Source of the DNA: Bacillota bacterium | GTDB taxonomy: Bacteria; Bacillota; Clostridia; Oscillospirales; Ruminococcaceae | Length of the DNA: 64,000 bases | NCBI GenBank assembly: GCA_023391875.1 | Contig: JAEWAB010000006.1 | Location: 186,001 to 250,000, forward strand | Direction of reading: 5' to 3' | Shown: piece after piece, positions 17,575 to 26,503 of the stretch | Numbering within the stretch: the first letter of the stretch is position 1 | Layout: every line of letters begins with the position of its first letter | Notes under the pieces: generated by a model | What the model was told of the DNA's origin: nothing | Databases searched by the model: none | What the model saw: the letters and a program-made list of their open reading frames with translations, nothing else | Translations under genes and position numbers: made by a program

Positions 17575-18462
17575 CTATTTCTTCTTTGATTTTTTATCGG
17601 CCGCAGGTGAATTCTCTCTGCTGTCGCCTTCGCTGTCGCCGCTTTTGAAGGCATTGGGATTTTGGGATGCCAGCGCTCCGGGTAAAAGCCTGTACAGCTT
17701 TTCGGAGATAAACCTCGGGTTTTCACCGGCCTGAATGGCTTGGATACCCTCGCAGATAATGAGCTTACAAAGATATTCTTCTTCATGGCGCACTTTAAGT
17801 TTTGCTGAAATCGGCAAGAAAACGATATTGCAAAGCATCGAGCCATAAAAAGTGGTAATAAGAGCAACCGACATACCCGAGCCAAGCTGCGACGGGTCAT
17901 CCATCTTTTTCAGCATCAAGATAAGGCCGATTAGCGTACCAATCATACCAAACGCCGGTGCAAAGGTTGCGCCCTTATCATAGAACGCTCGATCCTGACC
18001 ATGCCGTTCGTCAAGAAAATCCAGTTCCTCTTCCAAAAGCGCTTTTACCTTCTCAGGGTCTATGGCGTCAACCACCATCATGATGCCGTTGCGCAGGTAG
18101 CCGTCGTCTTGGTCGTTAAGCGCGTCCTCCAGCGCAAGCAGCCCACGTGTTCTGGCAGCCTTCGCCAGCTCCACAACGCGATCGATTTGAGCGATCGGGC
18201 TGTATTTTCGGGGAAAGAAGATAATCTTCATATGGGGCAAAACCTTCGTAAATGCCTTGCCCGGAAAAGAAATCATTAAGGTTGCGATACAGCCGCCTAC
18301 GGTAATAGCTATACTGGGATAATCGACAAAGGTTAAGATATTGCCGAATTTAAAGAGTTCTGCAAATACCATGGGTTCACCGGCACCGGGCATAGAAAAA
18401 ACGATACCAAAAAGCACAAATGCAATCGCGAATATGAAACCAATCAGTGACATTAAATCCAT
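17575..18462 (-). CDS. motA: Flagellar stator protein MotA
   Basis: About 295 residues in the MotA/TolQ/ExbB family, with four membrane helices (about 1-22, 32-52, 148-168, 180-205) and a cytoplasmic loop with charged residues (about 70-145). It ends in a Lys/Asp-rich tail. It forms the ion-driven stator with MotB. The in-frame GTG at 18474 overlaps the ribosome site; ATG at 18462 gives the usual MDL... beginning and is preferred. Confidence 0.93.
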   Translation of the reverse strand: MDLMSLIGFIFAIAFVLFGIVFSMPGAGEPMVFAELFKFGNILTFVDYPSIAITVGGCIATLMISFPGKAFTKVLPHMKIIFFPRKYSPIAQIDRVVELAKAARTRGLLALEDALNDQDDGYLRNGIMMVVDAIDPEKVKALLEEELDFLDERHGQDRAFYDKGATFAPAFGMIGTLIGLILMLKKMDDPSQLGSGMSVALITTFYGSMLCNIVFLPISAKLKVRHEEEYLCKLIICEGIQAIQAGENPRFISEKLYRLLPGALASQNPNAFKSGDSEGDSRENSPAADKKSKKK

Positions 18463-18619
18463 AAGAGCTTTCACCCTTCTTAAAAAAGTAGGAACAGCAA
18501 GTCGCTAATAAGGTAATCATACTAATTCCAATAAGAAATATAATGTAAAAATTCTTCACAAAAAGCATAAATGGGGCCTTTTACTCGAATTTTTTCTGTA
18601 TTTCTAATTGTAATAAGTA

Positions 18620-18820
18620 TCAGTTGAATTTGCCGTATATCTTTCTCTTATAGGCAATAATCCGCTCCAACACCTCGTTTGCGGATTCACTGACTATAAG
18701 TATTTTTCCGTTTAAAAGCTTGATGGTGGTATCGGGCGTTTCCTCAATAGACTCGATTAAATCACAATTGAGCAGGAATTCCTTATTATCTTTCTTCGTT
18801 AATCTGGTTACTTTAATCAT
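18620..18820 (-). CDS. flbD: FlbD/SwrD-family flagellar protein
   Basis: A 66-residue protein of the FlbD/SwrD family (MIKVTRLTKKDNKEFLLNCDLIESIE...). SwrD in Bacillus raises motor torque, and the gene commonly sits between flgE and motA, as here. ATG at 18820 is fixed by AAAGGAGGG 8 nt upstream; longer reading frames run through the ribosome site. Confidence 0.88.
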   Translation of the reverse strand: MIKVTRLTKKDNKEFLLNCDLIESIEETPDTTIKLLNGKILIVSESANEVLERIIAYKRKIYGKFN

Positions 18821-18945
18821 CGAGCACCCTCCTTTAAGTCGGATGCAATTAACTTGCGGCATCCGTTTATCAAAACCAAACTACACTGATGGAATATAGG
18901 ATGTATAAGGGGCTGAAAAAGCCCCTTATACACGCAGGCGATAAG

Positions 18946-20247
18946 CTAACGTTTTAGGTTAACAAGTTCATTCAGCATCTCGTCGGTAACCGTTATAATT
19001 CTGGCGTTGGCCTGGAAGCCTCTCTGCGTCGTAATCATATCGGTAAACTGCTCGGAGAGGTCTACGTTGGACATTTCGAGCGCACCGGGCTTCAGCGCGC
19101 CGGAGCCGGAGGTGCCGGGAATACAGATTTGAGGCTCGCCGGAGTTCGGGCTCTGTGCAAAATAGGAGTTGCCCTCCTGCGTTAAGCCTTCGGGGTTATT
19201 AAAGATAGCGGTATCGATGCGCCCGAGTACGATCTGGCCATGCACCGCGTGGTTGCCGATAATAACGCCATCGCTGCCGATTGCGTAGCCGCTGAGGTCT
19301 TTCGCGGACTGCAGCGCAAAGCTTCTGCCCTCTTCGGTTTTGAAATTACCAAGGTCTGCGAGCTGCGCACCGGTGAGGGGGAGAAGGTTCTCATCTGCAT
19401 CTTTAGGAAAAGAAATATCACTGAGTACAAACCCTCCGCCGGGGATAGCATCAGGTGGGAGGCAGTTACCTTTTTCGTCTACGATACCAAGCTGCCCTGC
19501 TGCCGGCGGTAAGCCAGGTGTACCAGGTGCAAGCAAAAGCAATTTGTTAACATCAGCCGTTGAATTAAATACATTAGCGGGATCGGGATCAAATGTTATA
19601 GTAAGCTCGGTGCCTTTAAGAATAGCACTGTTTCCGCCGCCCTCGGTACCTTTTATAAAGTTAATGGTCATGTTACCGTTTCTGCCGGCGCCCAAAGCTT
19701 TAATGGTAAGCGAATTAGGGCCTCCTGCAATTGTTACATCCTTCTCATCATGTGCCTGATTATCGGTAACAGGCGGCACAACGATCTGGATTCTGGCGCT
19801 GGAGGGTGCCGCGGTTTTGGCGTCGGGGCCGCTTACGCCCAGTACGAAGTTGCCCATAGAATCGATGAGGTTGCCGTTGGAGTCAATATCGAGCATACCG
19901 GCTCTGGTGTAAAAGATATTGCCTTCCGCGTCCTGCACCTGCAGGTAGCCCTGCCCCGCGATAGCGATATCCGTGGAGATACCGGTAGGCTGGAAGCCGG
20001 ACTGGTCATGGTTAACGTCAATAGACGCAACCTGTACACCGTAGCCCACCTGCGTGGCGTTTACGCCGCCGCGAATCTGCGTGCCCTGTGAGGCACCGCT
20101 GAGGGTCTGGTAATAAACATCGCGGAAGGTGGTTCTGGAAGCCTTGTAACCATAGGTATTAACGTTGGCAATGTTATTGCCGATGACGTCAAGACGCGTC
20201 TGGTGTGCCCTTAAACCGGCAACGCCGGAATACATGGCTCTAACCAT
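18946..20247 (-). CDS. flgE: Flagellar hook protein FlgE
   Basis: A 433-residue hook subunit with N-terminal axial motif NNIANVNTYGYKASRTTF, a variable exposed central domain (about 160-340) and C-terminal MSNVDLSEQFTDMITTQRGFQANARIITV. It is exported and polymerised into the hook on the FlgD cap, with length set by FliK; both genes are just upstream. AAAGGAG is 11 nt before the ATG. Confidence 0.96.
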   Translation of the reverse strand: MVRAMYSGVAGLRAHQTRLDVIGNNIANVNTYGYKASRTTFRDVYYQTLSGASQGTQIRGGVNATQVGYGVQVASIDVNHDQSGFQPTGISTDIAIAGQGYLQVQDAEGNIFYTRAGMLDIDSNGNLIDSMGNFVLGVSGPDAKTAAPSSARIQIVVPPVTDNQAHDEKDVTIAGGPNSLTIKALGAGRNGNMTINFIKGTEGGGNSAILKGTELTITFDPDPANVFNSTADVNKLLLLAPGTPGLPPAAGQLGIVDEKGNCLPPDAIPGGGFVLSDISFPKDADENLLPLTGAQLADLGNFKTEEGRSFALQSAKDLSGYAIGSDGVIIGNHAVHGQIVLGRIDTAIFNNPEGLTQEGNSYFAQSPNSGEPQICIPGTSGSGALKPGALEMSNVDLSEQFTDMITTQRGFQANARIITVTDEMLNELVNLKR

Positions 20248-20327
20248 TTTACAAATTACTCCTTTTCTAAGAAACCGTCAGCTTCCTCTGTCGTTCAGAA
20301 GCTGAAATAGCCCCCTGAAAGGTCCGG

Positions 20328-20726
20328 CTATACAATAACGGTTCCGTCAATATTTGTGAATACATTGCCGTTGAGGTCGTCTCCGTTTACCGTGGTAACC
20401 ACCGTGCCGTTTTTAACACTGACAATAAAGGCGGTTTTGTCGATAAGTATCAGGGTATCGTCTAATCCCTTTTCGCCTGCAAGCCGCATACCTTGGGTTA
20501 AGCGCTCCATCTTTTCGCCGCTGATGTCGATATTTCTGTCGGCAATGCGGGTTTGAGCATGCTTTGAGAAATTAACCTGAAACGCCTGCTGTTGCTTGCG
20601 CAATACCTCCGCAAAAGGCTCCCCGCTTTGCTGCGGCTGGGCGGCTTTGCCGGGTGCTGTGGAGGAAGGGGTAACGATGCCGGTGGTAATGGTAACGGGA
20701 AATCGATTGATATAGGTATCTGCCAT
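20328..20726 (-). CDS. Flagellar operon protein, TIGR02530 family
   Basis: A 132-residue protein with a disordered Thr/Pro/Gln-rich N-terminus (to about 45) and a conserved C-terminal core (FSKHAQTRIADRNIDISGEKMERL...IDKTAFIVSVKNGTVVTTV). This family is found between flgD and flgE in Firmicutes. Its molecular role is unknown; a hook-assembly role is inferred from position. ATG at 20726 has GGAGGGA five bases upstream; the in-frame TTG at 20729 is too close to it. Confidence 0.8.
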   Translation of the reverse strand: MADTYINRFPVTITTGIVTPSSTAPGKAAQPQQSGEPFAEVLRKQQQAFQVNFSKHAQTRIADRNIDISGEKMERLTQGMRLAGEKGLDDTLILIDKTAFIVSVKNGTVVTTVNGDDLNGNVFTNIDGTVIV

Positions 20727-20762
20727 CAAAATCCCTCCATGGATTTTTAAGCTCAGCCCGCC

Positions 20763-21302
20763 TTACTCCTGTGGCTGATTGCCTTCGCCGCCTGTCGGAT
20801 CAGTGCTATCGCCTGTTTCGCCGGACTCCTCTGACCCGTCGGCACCGTTTGACTCCTCCGGTGGCGCTGGCGTCTTGATTTCCATCAGGTTTTCAAGCGC
20901 AAAGCTCTTATCGTTTACGACAAACTCAAAGCTGCCGTTCGCAAAGGTAATGCGGTCAACGACCCCTGTGGTTGTAACCAGATTACCGGTGGAATCAAGC
21001 TTGGCGGTAACAACCGTTTTACCCACTAGCGATGACGCGAACGACGCATTGGATGCGTAGAGGATGTTCTGCTGCATCTGCAGCGCGCTAAACTGCGCCA
21101 TCTGCGCCATAAACTCCGTATTGTCGGTTGGGTTCATGAAGTCCTGATTCGAAAGCTGGGAGGCAATAAGCTGAAAGAAATCCTGAATATCCAGATTGTT
21201 GTCCTCGGCTATGGTGTAAGGGTGACCGTCCTCGGTATAGTAGGTCTTTTGCATAGGGGACGCCGCATTGTATTGCGGATTAAAGCCTGAAACCGAACTC
21301 AT
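20763..21302 (-). CDS. flgD: Flagellar hook cap protein FlgD
   Basis: A 179-residue protein. The conserved N-terminal FlgD segment (DIQDFFQLIASQLSNQDFMNPTDNTEF, MAQMAQFSALQMQ) is followed by a short beta-rich part and an acidic Gly/Ser/Glu/Pro tail (about 145-179). It caps the growing hook. Ribosome site AGGAGGTG is 5 nt before the ATG. Confidence 0.94.
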   Translation of the reverse strand: MSSVSGFNPQYNAASPMQKTYYTEDGHPYTIAEDNNLDIQDFFQLIASQLSNQDFMNPTDNTEFMAQMAQFSALQMQQNILYASNASFASSLVGKTVVTAKLDSTGNLVTTTGVVDRITFANGSFEFVVNDKSFALENLMEIKTPAPPEESNGADGSEESGETGDSTDPTGGEGNQPQE

Positions 21303-21319
21303 TTGTTCACCTCCTAAGG

Positions 21320-22564
21320 TTAAACATAACAGTTGAGCATCGATTGCTGGACATAACGGCTGCTGACAATACCGCTCACAACCGCATCACCGGATGCATC
21401 CGATAAAACGGGGTGTGCAAAGATCACGCGGCGGGTCTCATACGGCTGATTGCTGCCCTTGTCCATGCTCGACATAAAGCTGTTGCTGGATGAAGCCATG
21501 TCGTTAAACGATTGATTCTCGACCGTGCAGCTCTGCATGTGGACATTGTTCTCTTTCAAGCTTGCGCGCAGCTCGGGAATCTGGCTTTCAATCAGCTTGG
21601 CCGTCTGCTGGTTACCGGTAATAATGTCCATGGTCAGCTTACCGTCTGTCATAACCATCTTAACGGTAAGTTCGCCAAGCATCTCCGGCTTGAGCTTCAT
21701 GGTAAACTCCATCTTGCCGTCGGAATAGGCATTGAGTACACCCGAAGCAACCTGTTCAAAGGGTTTTGTCTCCACTGCGGGCATGGGTGCCGCCGTAGCG
21801 ACAGACTCGGTTTTAAGGGCAAGGCCGAGATTTTGCAGCTTTTCGTGAAAGGAAGAGAGGTATTGGGTGAGCTGCTGCGCTTGGTCTTTTTCTCCGTCGT
21901 CCTGCAAAATGTTTTTCTCTGCCGCAGAAGCAACGGGCGCTGCCGTTACAGGCTGACTCGCTGTTTGAGTACCACCGTTTTGAGCAGCATTATTTTGAGT
22001 GGAACCGGTATTACGCTGCGCAACAACGGGCTGAACCTGATTTCCCTGGCTCTTTTCCTTGGTAAGTACCGAAGCAAAGGCCTGCTGTTCGGCGGCTGCC
22101 TGTTTGGGGGTTGTCACGGTATTAGGTGCTGCCGGAACCGCCTGTTCAACTAACTCCCAGGCGTTCTGTATCTGTGCAGTCGCTTGCCCGGGTAAGCCTT
22201 GTGCCAAAGCGGCCGCTTCCGGCTTTTGGGCGCCTTGCTGTGGTGCCGCTATCACAGGCAACACTGCCGGTACAACCACCACCTGAACCGCTTGCGGGGG
22301 TACAACCGGAACATCCTTAACATCTGTTGCTTCCGATGCTTTGGCTTTGCTCTTGTCCTCGTCGTCTTCTTCCTTTGATGCAGGGGCTTCTTTGGATTGC
22401 TTAACCTCGTTTTTAGTGCTCTCTTTGGTACCGCTTAATTGCTTTTGCAGTTCGGAGCGAAAAGAAGAAGGGTCCTTTATAGTATCCGACGAAGAAGACG
22501 ACTGCTTGGGTTGATTAGAATTAACGATTTGAAACGCTAGGTCTGTTTGCATGTTAACCATCAT
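21320..22564 (-). CDS. fliK: Flagellar hook-length control protein FliK
   Basis: A 414-residue protein. It has a long low-complexity Gln/Ala/Val/Pro-rich N-terminal region (1-about 270) and a conserved C-terminal FliK domain (about 270-370; MEFTMKLKPEMLGELTVKMVMTDGKLTMDI). FliK measures hook length and triggers FlhB switching. ATG at 22564 is set by AAAGGAGGTG 6 nt upstream. Two strong promoter-like sequences lie directly before it. Confidence 0.93.
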   Translation of the reverse strand: MMVNMQTDLAFQIVNSNQPKQSSSSSDTIKDPSSFRSELQKQLSGTKESTKNEVKQSKEAPASKEEDDEDKSKAKASEATDVKDVPVVPPQAVQVVVVPAVLPVIAAPQQGAQKPEAAALAQGLPGQATAQIQNAWELVEQAVPAAPNTVTTPKQAAAEQQAFASVLTKEKSQGNQVQPVVAQRNTGSTQNNAAQNGGTQTASQPVTAAPVASAAEKNILQDDGEKDQAQQLTQYLSSFHEKLQNLGLALKTESVATAAPMPAVETKPFEQVASGVLNAYSDGKMEFTMKLKPEMLGELTVKMVMTDGKLTMDIITGNQQTAKLIESQIPELRASLKENNVHMQSCTVENQSFNDMASSSNSFMSSMDKGSNQPYETRRVIFAHPVLSDASGDAVVSGIVSSRYVQQSMLNCYV

Positions 22565-22597
22565 TTTTATCACCTCCTTTGGCAATAAACTACATAT

Positions 22598-22606
22598 ATT
22601 ATACCA
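22598..22606 (-). promoter_or_regulatory. Extended -10 promoter just upstream of fliK
   Basis: On the minus strand TGGTATAAT reads as an extended -10 (TGN-TATAAT). The start point would lie about 25 nt before the fliK ATG. There is no good -35 (T-rich). Confidence 0.45.
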
Positions 22607-22661
22607 AATAAAAAGCTCGAAAAAAATAGAATTTTAACACCTTACTCGCTTTTTACTCGAT

Positions 22662-22690
22662 ATTATATATATTTTGTTGATAAACGTCAA
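22662..22690 (-). promoter_or_regulatory. Sigma-A promoter upstream of fliK
   Basis: On the minus strand TTGACG (22685-22690), 17 nt, TATAAT (22662-22667): 5/6 and 6/6 matches at ideal spacing, in the 156-bp A/T-rich gap between fliJ and fliK. It suggests a second entry point into the fla/che operon. Confidence 0.7.
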
Positions 22691-22720
22691 AATTTCTTGC
22701 TCAGAATTTATGCATCATAG

Positions 22721-23164
22721 CTAACTAGCCGCAGTGGTACTGTTGGATACAAATTCATCGATTAAAAGCTCCTGCTCTTTGCCCTCGGCAAACCGATATT
22801 CCTCCAGCTGGCGCTCTTTTAGCTTTTCGAGTGTCGTAACATCCTGTGAAGCCTGCACCACCACGGCCACCTGCTCGCTTATCTTAGCTTCCATCGCCTT
22901 TATGTATTGTTTTTGGAGCTTTACCTTGTCGTTTAAAACATTAAGGTATGCCTTGCGCTGAAAAATCTCCTGCGGTGTAAGGCCAATCTGTTCCTGCGTT
23001 TTCAACTCAATATCGCACCGCCCATATTCCGCCTGCAATTGTTCTAATGTAAGTATGAGCTTTGACAAACGGCTGCGAAGGTCGGCAAGACGAAGCTTTT
23101 CACCCGACAGCATCTGGTCTTTAAAACTGAGCATCTTCTCAAGCGTAAACTCAAATCGTTTCAT
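22721..23164 (-). CDS. fliJ: Flagellar export chaperone FliJ
   Basis: A 147-residue, almost wholly helical coiled-coil protein with heptad-like Leu/Ile spacing and many Glu/Lys/Gln (MKRFEFTLEKMLSFKDQML...). FliJ is a central stalk-like partner of the FliI ATPase and escorts export substrates. The sequence is divergent, but position directly after fliI and length match the family. Confidence 0.88.
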   Translation of the reverse strand: MKRFEFTLEKMLSFKDQMLSGEKLRLADLRSRLSKLILTLEQLQAEYGRCDIELKTQEQIGLTPQEIFQRKAYLNVLNDKVKLQKQYIKAMEAKISEQVAVVVQASQDVTTLEKLKERQLEEYRFAEGKEQELLIDEFVSNSTTAAS

Positions 23165-23186
23165 AATGCTTACGGCCTCCCACGGT

Positions 23187-24491
23187 TTACATTACCGCAC
23201 TACGCATCAGTTCTATGGTTTGCTGATAGGTAAATGCCTCATCGACACCCTGACTGAGGAAACTGTTCACATTCTCTATCTTGGAGATTGCCGCATCCAA
23301 TGCGGGATTGGTTCCCTGCTTGTAGGCACCGATAGTAATCAAATCATAATTAGAATAGTAAACCGAAAGGATGCTGCGCAGCTTATTTGCAAACTCCAGC
23401 TGGTCTTTATCCACAATCTCGTTCATGAGACGGCTTACACTCGCTAAGATATCGATGGCGGGATATTGGTTGCGCATCGCAATCTTTCGGGATAATACAA
23501 TATGCCCGTCGATGATACCGCGCACGGTGTCGGATATCGGCTCGTTGACATCGTCGCCCTCCACCAACACGGTGTAGATACCGGTAATCGACCCGGTTTC
23601 AAAGTTGCCTGTTCTTTCAAGCAGCTTGGGCATTACCGAATAAACCGAGGGCGTATACCCTCTTGAAACGGGCGGTTCACCGGTGGCAAGGCCTATCTCG
23701 CGCTGCGCCATGGCGTATCTGGTAAGCGAATCCATCATCAGCAGAACGCTCTTGCCCTGATCTTTAAAGTACTCGGCTATCGTTGTCGCGGTAAGCGCAC
23801 ATTTAAGACGCTGCATCGCGGGTTGGTCGGAGGTAGCCACCAGCAGCACCGAACGCGCCATGCCTTCCTCGCCGAGGTCACGCTCCAAAAAGTCGCGTAC
23901 CTCTCTGCCTCTCTCCCCTACCAAACTGATGACATTGACATCCGCCGTAACGTTGCGCGCGATCATGCCGAGCAGTGTGCTCTTGCCCACGCCGCTGCCC
24001 GAAAAGATACCAAGTCGCTGCCCTTTACCGCAGGTAAGCAAACCGTCTATCGCCTTAACACCAAAGCTGAGCGGGGTATCGATTCTGGGGCGGGATAAGG
24101 GGTTGGATGGGGTATTGTTTACCGAGTAATAGGTATCCCCTTCCACCTCGCCCTTCCCATCGATGGGCGTCCCTGTTCCGTCGAGTATTCTGCCGATCAG
24201 GCCGTTGTTTACCTTTACCTTGAGCTTATCACCGGTAGACTCCACAATGCTGCCCGGGCCGATGCCGTCGATATCGTCGTATGGCATAAGCAGTACCCTG
24301 CTTTCGCGGAACCCCACAACCTCGGCATTAACAATCCTACCGCTTTCGGCGGCATAGATTCTGCAAACGTCACCGATATTGGCTAGCGGGCCGGTGGACT
24401 CGATCATCAAGCCAACAATCTTATCCACCTTGCCGTAAAAGGTAATCAGGTTCTTCCTGCGTACAGCGTTTTTAACGCCTTCCAAAGCCAA
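23187..24491 (-). CDS. fliI: Flagellum-specific ATPase FliI
   Basis: About 434 residues in the F1-beta-like family. Walker A GSGVGKST is at about 165-172, Walker B in VLLMMDSLTRYAMAQREI, then the family box GYTPSVYSVMPKLLERTG. It powers substrate unloading at the export gate. The open frame extends to 24566 but enters a repeat element. TTG at 24491 with AAGGG 10 nt upstream gives a normal-length protein and is chosen. Confidence 0.94.
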   Translation of the reverse strand: MALEGVKNAVRRKNLITFYGKVDKIVGLMIESTGPLANIGDVCRIYAAESGRIVNAEVVGFRESRVLLMPYDDIDGIGPGSIVESTGDKLKVKVNNGLIGRILDGTGTPIDGKGEVEGDTYYSVNNTPSNPLSRPRIDTPLSFGVKAIDGLLTCGKGQRLGIFSGSGVGKSTLLGMIARNVTADVNVISLVGERGREVRDFLERDLGEEGMARSVLLVATSDQPAMQRLKCALTATTIAEYFKDQGKSVLLMMDSLTRYAMAQREIGLATGEPPVSRGYTPSVYSVMPKLLERTGNFETGSITGIYTVLVEGDDVNEPISDTVRGIIDGHIVLSRKIAMRNQYPAIDILASVSRLMNEIVDKDQLEFANKLRSILSVYYSNYDLITIGAYKQGTNPALDAAISKIENVNSFLSQGVDEAFTYQQTIELMRSAVM

Positions 24492-24520
24492 ACAAAACAC
24501 ACCCTTTTTACGATGGTGGA

Positions 24521-24686
24521 TTAGGGCGTTTCTGAAAACGGAAAATCGCAGGATATTTCGCTGCAAAAGAGCAGATTCAAATCAAAAAACGCAGGAATAC
24601 TGTATGTATTCCGAGTATTTTTGATGCGGAAGATGCCTTTTGCAGTAGAAATAGACAAGAATTTGGAGTTTTCAGATAGCCCCTAG
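24521..24686. repeat. MITE-like long imperfect palindrome between fliH and fliI
   Basis: About 165 bp whose ends are imperfect inverted repeats: TTAGGGCGTTTCTGAAAAC at the left, and at the right the reverse complement reads CTAGGGGCTATCTGAAAAC. Inner arms also pair (CTGCAAAAG...ATCAAAAA...GGAATAC against GGAATAC...ATCAAAAA...CTGCAAAAG reading inward from the other end), so the whole unit can fold into one long hairpin. It codes for nothing. No clear target duplication was found. Its termini resemble transposon ends, so it is read as a non-autonomous mobile repeat. Confidence 0.7.
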
Positions 24687-24696
24687 GGTAAAAGCC

Positions 24697-25506
24697 TTAA
24701 TTATTTTTACTCATGAGCAACTGCTTCAGGCTCGAAAGCTGCGTATTTAAACTCGCATCGGCGATGCCGCTCGGCGTCTCTACAATGCACAACCCGGCGG
24801 AAGCGTCTTTAACGGCCTCTACCTCAATGCTGCCGGAGACATCCAGCAGCTCGGCAAGCAGCTTTTTATTGGTAATACAGCTGGTTTGTGCATCGGTTTG
24901 GGATACGGTGATCTTCACCCAGTCGGTATTCTTATAGTTTGCCAGCGCCCTTTTTACCATGCCGACCAGTGCCTTATCATCCTCTTCGAGCTCTTTGCCC
25001 ATAATCTTAGAAACAATATCTACAACGAGAAGCTTTAAGTCGTTCTCGGTTTTATCAATAATCTCGCGCTGCTTATCGTCTATACGGTCAAGCAGTGTAG
25101 TCAGTTCATCCAGCTTGTGCTGAAGCTGCGAGCCAATCTCGGCTCTGCCCTGCTCATATCCGCTGTGATAAGCGTCATCTTTGAGCTGTTGGGCGTCCTG
25201 CTTAGCTTTTTCAAGCATCTCTTCCTCAAGTTTCGTGGCCTTGCGCAGGCTTTCGGCTATAATCATCTGCGCTTCGGCGTGTGCGTTGTTGAGTATCTGC
25301 TGGCGAAGGTCTACCGTTTCGTGTGCGGCAGCCTCGCTGATATAGGCTTGCGGCTGTATATCCGGTACGGTCGATTCATCCGGTTCAGCCGCCGCGCGCG
25401 GCTCTTGATGAAGCTCCGGCGGCTGAACTGGCATAAAAGCGGAGAGCAGTATACTCTCTTTAAGATTTGCGTTTAGTGCCTTGACAATCTTAGGCAATGA
25501 TATCAT
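24697..25506 (-). CDS. fliH: Flagellar export regulator FliH
   Basis: About 269 residues: a variable Pro/Glu/Ala-rich N-terminus, a long helical coiled coil with Glu/Gln/Lys (about 75-165, including SGYEQGRAEIGSQLQHKLDEL) and a V-ATPase-E-like C-terminal domain. It binds and restrains FliI. The start is uncertain: ATG at 25506 abuts the ribosome site GGAAAGG, while TTG at 25497 has 9-nt spacing and may be the true start. It overlaps the end of fliG. Confidence 0.85.
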   Translation of the reverse strand: MISLPKIVKALNANLKESILLSAFMPVQPPELHQEPRAAAEPDESTVPDIQPQAYISEAAAHETVDLRQQILNNAHAEAQMIIAESLRKATKLEEEMLEKAKQDAQQLKDDAYHSGYEQGRAEIGSQLQHKLDELTTLLDRIDDKQREIIDKTENDLKLLVVDIVSKIMGKELEEDDKALVGMVKRALANYKNTDWVKITVSQTDAQTSCITNKKLLAELLDVSGSIEVEAVKDASAGLCIVETPSGIADASLNTQLSSLKQLLMSKNN

Positions 25507-26503
25507 CCTTTCCACCCTTGGAAATGACGAGCTCACCATCCTCTTCGAGCTTTCTGATAATCGCAACGATGCGCTGCTGTGCCTCGTCCACGTCGCGGAT
25601 TCTCACATTGTGCAGGTACTCCATATCCGACTTGATGGTCTCGGCCATTCTCTGCGACATGTTGGCGAAGAAGGCCTCGGTAACCTCTGCATTGGCGCCT
25701 TTAAGCGCAATAACGAGGTCTTTGGAATCCACCTCGCGGATGAAGCGCTGAATAGAGATATTATCAAGCGACGTGATGTCTTCGAATACAAACATCCGCT
25801 TGCGAATATCGTCAGCAAGCTTGGGGTCTCTGCGCGTGAGCTCATCGAAGATATATTTCTCGGTGCCTCTGTCTACCTGATTCAGGATATCGGCGATATA
25901 GTTTACACCGCCAATTTCGGTGTAGTCGATGGAAACAACCGAATCAAACTTGCGTTCAAGAACGCGCTCCACGTTTTTGATAATCTCCGGGGAGGTTCTG
26001 TCCATGCGCGCAATACGCTCTACCACGTCGATACGCTTTTCTTTGGGCAGCTCCGAGATAACCGTGGAGGCCTGATCTGAACGCGCATAGGAGAGGATAA
26101 GCGCTATGGTTTGCGGGTGCTCGTTTTGAATGATCGCCAAAAGATTTTTATAATCGGCCTTGCGTACAAACTCAAACGCCTTGGTGCGCAGCGAACGGGT
26201 TACCCTGTCCAGCAGGTTGGAGGCGGTTTGCGTGCCAAACGCCTTTTCGAGAACGTTCTTTGCGTAATCCAATCCGCCCTCGGTAATAACCTTTTGAGTA
26301 AGGCAAAGGCCGTAAAAATCGCTTAGTATCTGCTCGAGATCCTCGGCATCCAGCCGGTACAAACGCGCGATCTCGTAGGTAAGCTCCTCAACCTCGTCCT
26401 CGCGCATATATTTATATACTTCTGAGGCGTTTTCCGCACCCATGGCGATGATAACTGCGGCAGCCTTCTGTTTGGGAGAAATTCTGCTCTTAGTAGTGGC
26501 CAT
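25490..26503 (-). CDS. fliG: Flagellar motor switch protein FliG
   Basis: A 337-residue rotor protein. The N-terminal FliF-binding region (MGAENASEVYKYMREDEVEEL), middle EHPQTIALIL motif and C-terminal torque helix (FVFEDITSLDNISIQRFIREVDSKDLVIALKGA), with charged residues that face MotA, are all present. It overlaps fliF by 14 nt. Confidence 0.97.
   Translation of the reverse strand: MATTKSRISPKQKAAAVIIAMGAENASEVYKYMREDEVEELTYEIARLYRLDAEDLEQILSDFYGLCLTQKVITEGGLDYAKNVLEKAFGTQTASNLLDRVTRSLRTKAFEFVRKADYKNLLAIIQNEHPQTIALILSYARSDQASTVISELPKEKRIDVVERIARMDRTSPEIIKNVERVLERKFDSVVSIDYTEIGGVNYIADILNQVDRGTEKYIFDELTRRDPKLADDIRKRMFVFEDITSLDNISIQRFIREVDSKDLVIALKGANAEVTEAFFANMSQRMAETIKSDMEYLHNVRIRDVDEAQQRIVAIIRKLEEDGELVISKGGKDDIIA

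Noticed and set aside
18377..18568. 63-codon minus frame with a hydrophobic N-terminus overlapping the start of motA
   Set aside because: Weak ribosome site, overlap of most of its length with motA in another frame, and no recognisable family; taken as chance.
24492..24566. N-terminal extension of FliI by 25 codons
   Set aside because: The extension reads into the palindromic repeat and bypasses a TTG start with a proper ribosome site; FliI has normal length without it.
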